From Patescibacteria group bacterium (GTDB taxonomy: Bacteria; Patescibacteriota; Kazan-3B-28): a stretch of DNA of 15,692 nt. Where the stretch lies: NCBI GenBank assembly GCA_022703745.1, contig JAKLDB010000006.1, positions 1 through 15,692 of the forward strand. Reading direction: 5' to 3'. A model generated the notes under the pieces. That model was not told the DNA's origin. It worked only from the letters and a program-made list of their open reading frames with translations, and searched no databases. Numbering within the stretch: position 1 is the first letter of the stretch; the number at the start of each line of letters is the position of its first letter. Position numbers and translations under genes: made by a program. Of this stretch, positions 1 through 6,235 are shown piece by piece.

Positions 1-66
1 TGGAGTGAATCCATGGAGGAGTTAGTGAAGGAATTGGTAGAATCAGAAGATTTAGAGACGGAATAG
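1..66 (+). CDS. C-terminal end of an unidentified protein (partial)
   Basis: The first reading frame is open from base 1 to a TAG at 64-66. It gives the last 21 residues of a protein, ending in the acidic stretch KELVESEDLETE. The 5' part lies outside the window, and the tail is too short and too low in information to assign to a family. It converges on the adenosyltransferase gene, with a 14-bp T-rich gap and no clear hairpin terminator. Start codons within the fragment (ATG at 13-15) would give only an 18-residue peptide, so a truncated longer gene is the more likely reading. Confidence 0.45.
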   Translation, partial: WSESMEELVKELVESEDLETE

Positions 67-80
67 TATTTTTGTAGGTT

Positions 81-635
81 TTATTTTTTCCAGTAGATAT
101 CGCCAATCCCTGCTTGGTGATGTTCATAGCGTTCGAGGACGAATAGCAAGTCGGATAAACGATTGATAAACTTCTGAATAATTGGGGAAACTGGTTCGGA
201 TTCAGCAAGTGATACAAGTTGTCGTTCAGCGCGACGACAAACAGTACGGGCTACATCTAGCGTAGCTCCAGCTTGGTTTTGGCCGGAGATGATAAATTGA
301 TCTAGAGGTGGCAATTGGTTGGTGAAGAAGTCTATGCAATGTTCGAGTCCAGTTACATCTGCTTCTTCCAGGATGGGAATATTTTCTTTGGCGGTGTTGC
401 TCAGTTCGGAGGCTAGAATGGAGGTGATGTTCATCAGTTTGTACTGCAATCGTTCCAGTAGTTTTTTCACATCTTTGTGATTACAGAAGTTCTTGGCAAT
501 AGCGACAGAAGAATTGAGCTCATCTACCGTGCCATAGGCTTGGATGCGAGTAGAGGACTTGCTAACCCTGGGACCCCGAAAGAGGCCGGTGGTACCGGTA
601 TCCCCAGCTCTGGTATATATCTTGATTTCCTCCAT
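81..635 (-). CDS. pduO: PduO-type ATP:cob(I)alamin adenosyltransferase
   Basis: This enzyme transfers the 5'-deoxyadenosyl group of ATP to cob(I)alamin to make coenzyme B12, in the cytosol. Family signatures are plain: TRAGDTGTTGLF at residues 8-19 (ATP loop), AYGTVDELNS at about 33-42, RTVCRRAER near residue 130, and FINRLSDLLFVLER near the C-terminus. At 184 residues it matches the usual PduO length. The frame stays open to a TTG at 653. I prefer the ATG at 633-635 because MEEIKIYTRAGD is where family members normally begin, and because an extended -10 box ends 8 nt before that ATG and overlaps the TTG. No other B12 gene is visible, so a salvage role, for example feeding a B12-dependent ribonucleotide reductase, is inference. 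It is divergent from recO, with 38 bp between start codons. Confidence 0.93.
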   Translation of the reverse strand: MEEIKIYTRAGDTGTTGLFRGPRVSKSSTRIQAYGTVDELNSSVAIAKNFCNHKDVKKLLERLQYKLMNITSILASELSNTAKENIPILEEADVTGLEHCIDFFTNQLPPLDQFIISGQNQAGATLDVARTVCRRAERQLVSLAESEPVSPIIQKFINRLSDLLFVLERYEHHQAGIGDIYWKK

Positions 636-643
636 AACAGAAT

Positions 644-652
644 ATCTTACCA
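644..652 (-). promoter_or_regulatory. Extended -10 promoter of the adenosyltransferase gene
   Basis: On the minus strand, TGGTAAGAT reads from 652 to 644 (TG, one base, then TAAGAT). It is followed by eight bases and the ATG at 635. A start site 7-8 nt after the -10 would put the ATG at the mRNA 5' end. No convincing -35 is seen. It interleaves with the recO promoter in the same 38-bp spacer. Confidence 0.45.
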
Positions 653-658
653 AACCTT

Positions 659-667
659 TGCTAAAAT
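659..667 (+). promoter_or_regulatory. Extended -10 promoter of recO
   Basis: TGCTAAAAT (TG, one base, then TAAAAT at 662-667) ends six bases before the GTG start of recO. Transcription would begin at or next to the GTG. The G-rich GGGGAGG at 668-674 looks like a Shine-Dalgarno site but abuts the start codon, so its spacing is too short to work in the usual way. Confidence 0.45.
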
Positions 668-673
668 GGGGAG

Positions 674-1417
674 GTGGTACTCAAGACAAGGGGGATAGTG
701 ATTAGGAAGGCAAACTTCGGTGAGGCCGATAGGATTTTGACGATTCTTACTTCTGATAGGGGGAAAATACGGGTGGTGGCAAAAGGAGTTCGGCGGACTA
801 AGGCTAAGCTGGCAGGTTGGCTGGATATGTTTGCGGACAATGAATTGGAGTTGGCGGAAGGGAGGAACTTAGATATTGTGACGGCTGCGGTTGGTGTCAG
901 AAACTTTGCTACAGGAGATCTGAGTTTACAGCAGACAGGACTGATGTATTACATCTGTGAGTTGGTCGATAAATTGTTAGAAGAGACTCATGAAGTGACA
1001 GGAGTCTTTCCGTTATTGCAGGAGACGTTAACAGCGATTGTTGGTAAGAGTGTTTTGCTGGAAATATCTAAGACTTATTTTGAAATAAAGCTTTTGACTA
1101 TTTTGGGGTTTGCGCCAGAGTTGTATCGGTGTGTAGTTTCCGGAAAAGAACTGAATGCTGATGATAGTTTGCATTTTAGCTATCGGTTGGGTGGGGTAGT
1201 TTGTGATGCGGGAAATCAGGATGATTTTGCTCCAGCTATATCCAAAGAGGGTATAAAGTTATTACGACTTCTGCAGAAATATCCGCTTGAAGCGATATCA
1301 AAAATAAAAGTTTCTGATGAGGTGATAAAAGAAACATCTTACTTGATGTCTGAGTTCGTGGAGTATGTGACGGATAGTCGGATAAAGTCGCTACAGGTTT
1401 TGGGACAGCTATCTTAG
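674..1417 (+). CDS. recO: DNA repair protein RecO
   Basis: RecO works with RecF and RecR to load RecA on SSB-coated single-stranded DNA and can anneal complementary strands. The N-terminal OB-fold is clear from GIVIRKANFGEADRILTIL (residues 7-25), followed by VVAKGVRRTKAKLAG and a helical C-terminal domain. The length of 247 residues is typical. The zinc site of many RecO proteins (CxxC...CxxC) is half lost: C153 and C177 remain, but their partner positions are S156 and G180. The GTG at 674 gives the expected family N-terminus. The gene runs into the Xer gene tail to tail, and the two stop codons share bases in TTAG at 1414-1417. Confidence 0.93.
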   Translation: MVLKTRGIVIRKANFGEADRILTILTSDRGKIRVVAKGVRRTKAKLAGWLDMFADNELELAEGRNLDIVTAAVGVRNFATGDLSLQQTGLMYYICELVDKLLEETHEVTGVFPLLQETLTAIVGKSVLLEISKTYFEIKLLTILGFAPELYRCVVSGKELNADDSLHFSYRLGGVVCDAGNQDDFAPAISKEGIKLLRLLQKYPLEAISKIKVSDEVIKETSYLMSEFVEYVTDSRIKSLQVLGQLS

Positions 1418-2334
1418 TGTTTGCGTTTATCGTGAAATGCCTGATGCACCTCCTTCAGCTGTTTATTGGTGATGTGGGTGTAAACCTGGGTAGTGGTAAT
1501 GGATGAGTGGCCGAGAAGGGCTTGGACTGAACGGATATCAGCTCCGTTTATTAGTAGATCCGTGGCATAGCTATGTCGTAGGGTATGTGGTGTTACTTTC
1601 TTTACAATACCTGCTTTGATAGCATATTTTTGAATCATTCTTTGAATACTTCTAGGGGTCAGACTTTCGGCATTATTATTTATCCCATGGGAGATAAAGA
1701 CAAATTCATTGTTGTCTTCGCGCTTTTTCAAGTACAGGGAGATGGCAGATTTTGCTTCCGAGGAGAGGAAGACGATGCGAGGTTTTTTGCCTTTTCCACG
1801 GACCATAAATTCTCCACGCTCTAAATTTATCTTTTCTTTTGTAAGGTTGCATAGTTCGGAAACTCGTAGCCCAGTAGAGAAGAGGGTCTCAAGAATAGCG
1901 CAGTCTCTTAGGTCTTGGAGTTTGTTGGTTTTAGGAACAGCATCGAAAAGACTTTTTATTTCATCTATTTCCAAAAAGTCTACGGTACGTTGGGTGCTTT
2001 TTCCTAATTCAATCTTTTCTGCAGATAGTGTCTTGATATCCTGTTTGGCAAGAAATTTAAGGAAGGCGCGTAGGGCAATGATGTGGTAGTTTTGGGTAGC
2101 AAGTTTCAGGGGTTCGCCCTTGTTGTCTGTAACGCGATTAAGATACAGGCGATAGTTGCGGATGAGCGGTAGGGTAATGCTGGCGGGGCTAAGACCGGGA
2201 TGTCCGCTTTCTATGGCATATTCGTTAAAGCGCTGGAGATAGTGATTGTAGTTCTCCAGAGTTTTTGGGCTACGATTCTTCTCGACTTCAAGATAGTCGA
2301 GGAAGTCTTGGATAAATGTTTTTAGTGTCGCCAC
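1414..2334 (-). CDS. xerC: Xer-family site-specific tyrosine recombinase
   Basis: This is a tyrosine recombinase of XerC/XerD type, 306 residues, which is normal for Xer and shorter than most phage integrases. The N-terminal SAM-like core-binding domain spans about 1-105 (FLDYLEVEKNRSPKTLENY). The catalytic domain carries the full set: R157 in STGLRVSEL, K181 in RGKGKK, H250 and R253 in HTLRHS, H276 in LLGHSSI, and nucleophile Y285 in TTQVYTH. The likely role is resolving chromosome dimers at a dif site. No dif site or mobile-element border was recognised here, so a chromosomal Xer is favoured over an integrase. XerC and XerD cannot be told apart from this alone. The start is a GTG at 2332-2334 inside a palindrome, 37 bp after the M23 gene ends. 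Confidence 0.9.
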   Translation of the reverse strand: MATLKTFIQDFLDYLEVEKNRSPKTLENYNHYLQRFNEYAIESGHPGLSPASITLPLIRNYRLYLNRVTDNKGEPLKLATQNYHIIALRAFLKFLAKQDIKTLSAEKIELGKSTQRTVDFLEIDEIKSLFDAVPKTNKLQDLRDCAILETLFSTGLRVSELCNLTKEKINLERGEFMVRGKGKKPRIVFLSSEAKSAISLYLKKREDNNEFVFISHGINNNAESLTPRSIQRMIQKYAIKAGIVKKVTPHTLRHSYATDLLINGADIRSVQALLGHSSITTTQVYTHITNKQLKEVHQAFHDKRKH

Positions 2335-2347
2335 AATTTATATTGTG
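2332..2347. promoter_or_regulatory. Perfect 6-4-6 palindrome over the xer start and -10
   Basis: CACAAT-TTAT-ATTGTG is a perfect inverted repeat with 6-bp arms. One arm contains the GTG start codon of the xer gene (2334-2332) and the other is its predicted -10 box (CACAAT on the minus strand, 2347-2342). A repressor dimer bound here would block both the promoter and the start of a leaderless mRNA. Chance occurrence in AT-rich DNA is possible. Confidence 0.35.
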
Positions 2348-2370
2348 CGACGTTGTCGGAATTTGTTCAA
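2342..2370 (-). promoter_or_regulatory. Promoter of xer (-35/-10)
   Basis: On the minus strand, TTGAAC (2370-2365), a 17-bp spacer and CACAAT (2347-2342) match sigma-70 spacing. Seven bases then lead to the GTG at 2334, which predicts a leaderless transcript. The -35 starts two bases after the M23 peptidase stop codon. Confidence 0.45.
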
Positions 2371-2371
2371 C

Positions 2372-3442
2372 TTAGCGAGGCAAGTAATTCAGCGGATTTT
2401 GTGGGGCATCGTGAACACGAATTTCAAAGTGAAGGTGAGGACCGGTAGAGCGACCAGTTGAACCCATGATGCCAATTAGTTGTCCTTGTTGAACGTAGTC
2501 ACCAGTTTTGACTTTGAATTGGCTTAAGTGGGCGTAGCGGGTGACGAAGCCATTGCCGTGGTTGATATCAATGTAGTTTCCATAACCGTATCGTACGGAA
2601 TAAGTTTTGACTGTACCCGAGGCGGAGGCATAGATACCCCAACCATTCAAACGGTTCAGGTCGATAGCGCGGTGATAACTCTTGTATCCTTGGGAGATAA
2701 AGTGGGTGGGTGATTCTGTTGGCCAGATAAATTGTCCCCCGCCAGAGAGTCGGCCAGCTAATGCGCCAGTATCTGCGGTAATACCAGACTTACTACTACC
2801 AGCAGGTTTGGGAGCAACTACACCGGGAACCAGAATTTCTTGTCCGGAGAAGATAGGTTCGCCTTCTGGTAGGTTGTTGTATTTCCGAACATCTGCCAAA
2901 GCAATCTTATACTTCTTAGCAATACCACTAAGGGTATCGTTTTTTTGGACGGTGACATATATACCGTCGACTGGTGGGATCTTTAGTTTTTGTCCAGCAG
3001 TCAAACCATTTCCCGAAAGTTTGTTCACATATCGAACGGTATCTGGACTCAGGCCGAAATCACGGGCAACAGTGGCGACCGATTCACCTGATTTTACGTC
3101 ATAGAAAATAGTTTCTGTTCGGGTGTTACGGGTAATAATAGTTTCGGTAGCACCAGTTTTGAATAAGTAATCGTTGTTATCTCCAACGGTAGTTATTACT
3201 TCGTCATAGATAACGTTCTCATTAAAGAAATCTGCAGAGGCCAGTTGTGCCACTGTTTGACTACGGTGTCCATTAGTGCTGGCTCCAGTATTCTGTGGCA
3301 AGGCACCTACTAATACAACTCCGATAGCTAAAACAACGATAGCCCAATGGCTACTAAAGCTTTGGATAGATAGTCTGGTTCTTCTAAGAGAAAAGCTGGG
3401 TTTGGTAAATTTTTTCATTGAGCCGAACCCGAGACTTTTCAA
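2372..3442 (-). CDS. LysM-LysM-M23 peptidoglycan endopeptidase, membrane anchored
   Basis: This is a predicted cell-wall hydrolase acting outside the membrane. Numbered from the TTG at 3442, a basic N-terminus precedes one membrane helix (about 32-48). A linker and two LysM peptidoglycan-binding repeats follow (about 114-157 and 162-207), then an M23 LytM-type metallopeptidase domain (about 240-350). The zinc ligands are intact: H257 and D261 in HRAID, and H338 of HLH at 336-338; H305 (YAHL) is the further conserved histidine. It should therefore be active rather than an EnvC-like activator. The start is uncertain. An ATG at 3418 gives MKKFTKPSF, the TTG is at 3442, and the same frame stays open to a TAA at 3581-3583, giving a K/R-rich extension with no ATG, GTG or TTG. 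An ATT at 3568 (ISKPDKSRLARL) may be the real start. Its product may remodel wall built by the class A PBP at 14202. Confidence 0.9.
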   Translation of the reverse strand: MKSLGFGSMKKFTKPSFSLRRTRLSIQSFSSHWAIVVLAIGVVLVGALPQNTGASTNGHRSQTVAQLASADFFNENVIYDEVITTVGDNNDYLFKTGATETIITRNTRTETIFYDVKSGESVATVARDFGLSPDTVRYVNKLSGNGLTAGQKLKIPPVDGIYVTVQKNDTLSGIAKKYKIALADVRKYNNLPEGEPIFSGQEILVPGVVAPKPAGSSKSGITADTGALAGRLSGGGQFIWPTESPTHFISQGYKSYHRAIDLNRLNGWGIYASASGTVKTYSVRYGYGNYIDINHGNGFVTRYAHLSQFKVKTGDYVQQGQLIGIMGSTGRSTGPHLHFEIRVHDAPQNPLNYLPR

Positions 3443-3608
3443 TGAATGTTTTGTGGGTTTTACAATCTCCGGAGTTGATTCCGTTGGTTTCTTTGGAGCT
3501 GTTTTTGCCCGTCTGCTCTTCAGTCTTTCGGATAGGCGAGCAAGACGAGATTTGTCGGGCTTACTAATGGCTGTGGGTGTTTAATGATAAACAATTGGGT
3601 TTACAACC

Positions 3609-3631
3609 AAAAAAGCTACCTCACTGATAGC
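3609..3631 (-). terminator. Intrinsic terminator, possibly an attenuator, ahead of the M23 gene
   Basis: On the minus strand, GCTATC (3631-3626), loop AGTGA and GGTAGC (3620-3615) form a 6-bp stem with one G:T pair, followed by six T at 3614-3609. It lies after the Ig-like gene, whose transcript it could end. It also lies about 10 nt downstream of the start site predicted for the TTGACA promoter, so it would act as an attenuator on that transcript. Confidence 0.5.
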
Positions 3632-3647
3632 CGCGACCCCTAGAGAA

Positions 3648-3676
3648 ATTAAACTAAAAAAACGACTATTTGTCAA
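3648..3676 (-). promoter_or_regulatory. Sigma-70-like promoter ahead of the M23 gene
   Basis: On the minus strand, a perfect TTGACA (3676-3671), a 17-bp spacer and TTTAAT (3653-3648) are seen just after the Ig-like gene stop. The start site would be near 3641. This leaves a leader of about 70 nt to the ATT at 3568 or about 220 nt to the ATG at 3418, unlike the leaderless neighbours. Confidence 0.6.
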
Positions 3677-3687
3677 TCTGTTGGTGC

Positions 3688-4689
3688 TTAAGAAGAGACG
3701 ATAAGAATAGAGAGAGCTTTGTCGAATTTAGTAGGACTTCCTGCGAGATCGTAGCCTACTAGGTTAATAGTTCCCGTTCCTGCTTGTTCGGGAGCGGGGA
3801 GGGTGGCGGTGAAGATACTTGTTTTATGTAGATTTTGTAGTTCGTAAGTTTTCCCTTGCAGTTCTGCGGTCATACGGGAAGTATTGAGAGAAGCGGGAAC
3901 AAATAGGCCGAAAGAATCTCCAGCAATGATTCTGGTCGGGGAAGTGCGGATGTGGGAGAAGTCTAGTTTTATCGGTTCTGCTTCTACTGTAATGGTGGCC
4001 AGGTTGCTTACAATACTAACTACTCCTAGTTCACTTTGAGCAATTGCGGCTAGGGTATGTTTGCCGCCATAGAGTGCTTTTTCAATTGTGATACGGAAGT
4101 TACCTTGTCCATCTGTACGGGTAACCGAATTAACATTTCCATTGTCTGTGATTAGGATCTTGGTATTAGCAGGTCCAGTACCAGAGACTTCGGGGTAGGG
4201 ATTGCTGGTGGTGGTTTTATCGGTTGGCGAGCTTAAGGTGGGAGTAGCAGGAACGATGGCTTCTTGGAGAGTAAGCGAGATATTTTGGGTCAGGCTTCCA
4301 GAGGTGATGATAATAGAGACTTCTCCGATACTTTTCCCGGTAGTGTAGGTAAAAGTTGTTTTGCCTGCTTTGGTGTCAGAGGTTTTTAGTGTGCCAGATC
4401 CGGAAACTAATTCGGCAGTGATTGGGAGATCTGGGTTTGTGTTGGTGGCATATATAAAAGTAGAGGTTTTTCCATCGGCAGGAAGAATGGATTGGTCAAC
4501 GCTTACAATTAAGTCTGCGCCGATTAGTCGGCTAAAAGATTCGCTCACAAAACCGGCAAGTGCAGCAGGAGTAAGTCCTGCTTGATTGAATGCAACAAAA
4601 GAACCTACGAGGATTAGTAAAACTGCTCCACCAGTAGCGAGAATGATTGGGCGGGGAGAAGGACGTTTGGGGGTAGAAGGTTTCTTCAT
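3688..4689 (-). CDS. Membrane-anchored protein with Ig-like (Big-type) repeats
   Basis: This is a predicted surface protein. A short K/R/P-rich cytoplasmic tail (residues 1-13) and one membrane helix (about 14-34) are followed by an extracellular Thr/Ser-rich region with about three beta-sandwich modules. The first (about 58-142, VSVDQSILPADGKTSTFIY) resembles the invasin/intimin-type Big domain. The second is about 150-235 (SGTGPANTKILITDNG, then DGQGNFRITIEKALYGGKHTL), the pattern of bacterial Ig-like carboxypeptidase-regulatory folds. The third is about 238-331. There is no sortase motif and no catalytic site, so adhesion or a structural role is inference. Its start, an ATG at 4689, lies 8 nt after a -10 box. 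It ends 12 bp before the promoter of the M23 gene, which lies in the same direction. Confidence 0.75.
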   Translation of the reverse strand: MKKPSTPKRPSPRPIILATGGAVLLILVGSFVAFNQAGLTPAALAGFVSESFSRLIGADLIVSVDQSILPADGKTSTFIYATNTNPDLPITAELVSGSGTLKTSDTKAGKTTFTYTTGKSIGEVSIIITSGSLTQNISLTLQEAIVPATPTLSSPTDKTTTSNPYPEVSGTGPANTKILITDNGNVNSVTRTDGQGNFRITIEKALYGGKHTLAAIAQSELGVVSIVSNLATITVEAEPIKLDFSHIRTSPTRIIAGDSFGLFVPASLNTSRMTAELQGKTYELQNLHKTSIFTATLPAPEQAGTGTINLVGYDLAGSPTKFDKALSILIVSS

Positions 4690-4697
4690 CTTCGTTT

Positions 4698-4727
4698 ATT
4701 GTAATGACAAGCTGGTCTGATTGGCAA
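4698..4727 (-). promoter_or_regulatory. Promoter of the Ig-like protein gene
   Basis: On the minus strand, TTGCCA (4727-4722), an 18-bp spacer and TACAAT (4703-4698) are followed by eight bases and the ATG at 4689. No Shine-Dalgarno sequence fits in the remaining leader, so a leaderless mRNA is predicted. The stretch TACAATAAAC just before the start recurs before tyrS. Confidence 0.5.
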
Positions 4728-4747
4728 TTTTTTAGGATAAGCTTTTA

Positions 4748-4756
4748 TGGTATATT
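4748..4756 (+). promoter_or_regulatory. Extended -10 promoter of the LCP-family operon
   Basis: TGGTATATT (TG, one base, then TATATT at 4751-4756) predicts a start near 4763 and a leader of about 41 nt. GGGG seven bases before the ATG may serve as a weak Shine-Dalgarno site. No good -35 is seen. Confidence 0.4.
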
Positions 4757-4803
4757 AGGTGTGCTTTAGAGATTATTAGTTAATTTTAAGTTGGGGTACG
4801 AAT

Positions 4804-6231
4804 ATGGTTAGAAGAAAAGAAGAGGATATGCCAACTCGTGAGGTGAATATCCGAGTGGCAAAGAAAGCTCCCCGAATGGAAGCAGAGGAACCGATGCCAA
4901 AGTTGAGGCGTCCGCTCCCAGCTAGGCGCAAAGGGGGTTTTGGTAAAGCTATATTGGTGACCCTGCTAGTTGTTGTCTTACTGGCTGGTGGTTGGCTTGG
5001 TGCAAGAGCAGCGATTGTGGGGATGGATTTGTTAAAGAGTGGCAAACCAAGCTGGTTGGCTACTTTGTTTAATATTAAGATTACGCGATTGGTCGGAGAG
5101 GAAGATGGCAGAGTGAATGTTTTGTTGCTTGGTATTCCAGGAGATCCTGCTCATGGCGGTCCTAATCTGACCGATACGATAATCTTGGCCGACTACAGTA
5201 CGGCTGATCAGTATCTTCATATGATTTCTCTACCAAGAGACTTGCAAGTGACTAGTGGTGACTTGGGAACAATGAAGATAAATTCGGTGTATGAAACTGG
5301 ACAATCCAAGAACAACGATGGCCCAGGAGCGATACTAAATACAGTAGATAGTCTGACTGGTTTGTCGGTTCCGTATTACATGAAGATAGACTTTGCTGGA
5401 TTCAAACAGCTGGTGGATGAACTGGGAGGAATTAAGATTGATGTAAAGAAAGATCTTCTAGACCCTAAATACCCAGCCGATACAGGCAATGGTTACCAGA
5501 CGGTGGATATTAAGGCGGGAAGTTATACGATGGATGGTGAAATGGCGTTGAAGTATGCTCGTTCACGTGAGAGCACCTCGGACTTTGATCGGGCAAGAAG
5601 ACAGCAAGATATATTGTTGGCGATGCGAGCAAAAGCACAAGAACTAGATTTGCTTACTGCACCAGCTAAGATCTTTGCTATTAGCGATATCATTAAGGAC
5701 CACATGTCTACCAATCTGAATAAAGATGAGATGATTCGTCTGATGCAGATAATGTCTGAATTTGATCCAACTAAGATAACAAATTCAGTAGTGGATGAAG
5801 CTTCCGGTGTAGTTATCGGTGGCAAGAATGAAGCAGGTGCATATGTTCTTGCTCCTGTGGGAGGAGACTACAACAAAATTAAAGAATATGTTGCTACTGC
5901 TATAACCAAAACAGCCGCTGAAACAGAGACTCCTGCTGAAACCAAAGTAACTCCATTGAAGATAGAAGTTTTGAACGGAACTACTACTACTGGTTTGGCA
6001 GCAAAAGCAGCAGACAAGCTTAAGACGGACGGCTACACGATTGTAAAGGTTGGTAATAATGCAACTAAAGGCATTACAGCGACCATGGTTTACGGCAGTT
6101 CGACGACAGATGCTAGCGCATTGCAGGCACTAGCAACAAAGGTTGGTGGGACGGTAGCGACCGAGACCATTACGCTTTCTGCTGGAATAGAGGCCAGAGT
6201 AGTGTTGGGGGCCAATTACCCAACTCAATAA
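4804..6231 (+). CDS. LytR-CpsA-Psr (LCP) family protein with LytR_C domain
   Basis: LCP enzymes move polyprenyl-phosphate-linked glycopolymers onto peptidoglycan at the outer face of the membrane. A basic cytoplasmic tail (residues 1-46) and one membrane helix (about 48-68) precede the LCP domain (about 103-290). Its signatures are RVNVLLLGIPGD, the acidic NLTDTI, ISLPRDL with R145 and D146, and the arginine-rich phosphate-binding block YARSRESTSDFDRARRQQ at 251-268. A Thr/Ala-rich linker leads to a LytR_C domain (about 380-472, KIEVLNGTTTTGLAAKAADKL). At 475 residues this is a standard two-domain form. An alternative ATG at 4828 would remove eight residues. The gene heads a two-gene operon with the membrane protein 4 nt downstream. 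The polymer it attaches cannot be read from the sequence. Confidence 0.93.
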   Translation: MVRRKEEDMPTREVNIRVAKKAPRMEAEEPMPKLRRPLPARRKGGFGKAILVTLLVVVLLAGGWLGARAAIVGMDLLKSGKPSWLATLFNIKITRLVGEEDGRVNVLLLGIPGDPAHGGPNLTDTIILADYSTADQYLHMISLPRDLQVTSGDLGTMKINSVYETGQSKNNDGPGAILNTVDSLTGLSVPYYMKIDFAGFKQLVDELGGIKIDVKKDLLDPKYPADTGNGYQTVDIKAGSYTMDGEMALKYARSRESTSDFDRARRQQDILLAMRAKAQELDLLTAPAKIFAISDIIKDHMSTNLNKDEMIRLMQIMSEFDPTKITNSVVDEASGVVIGGKNEAGAYVLAPVGGDYNKIKEYVATAITKTAAETETPAETKVTPLKIEVLNGTTTTGLAAKAADKLKTDGYTIVKVGNNATKGITATMVYGSSTTDASALQALATKVGGTVATETITLSAGIEARVVLGANYPTQ

Positions 6232-6235
6232 ATCT

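Noticed and set aside
653..653. TTG start for the adenosyltransferase, adding six residues
   Set aside because: It overlaps the extended -10 element, and the ATG at 635 gives the usual family N-terminus.
1585..2089. Long plus-strand frames opposite the xer gene
   Set aside because: Composition-driven shadows. The minus-strand recombinase has every catalytic residue in order.
3581..3610. Ten-codon leader ORF (TTG to TAA) in frame ahead of the M23 gene, with GAGG upstream
   Set aside because: Too short, TTG start, no repeated regulatory codons, and the GAGG lies inside the terminator hairpin.
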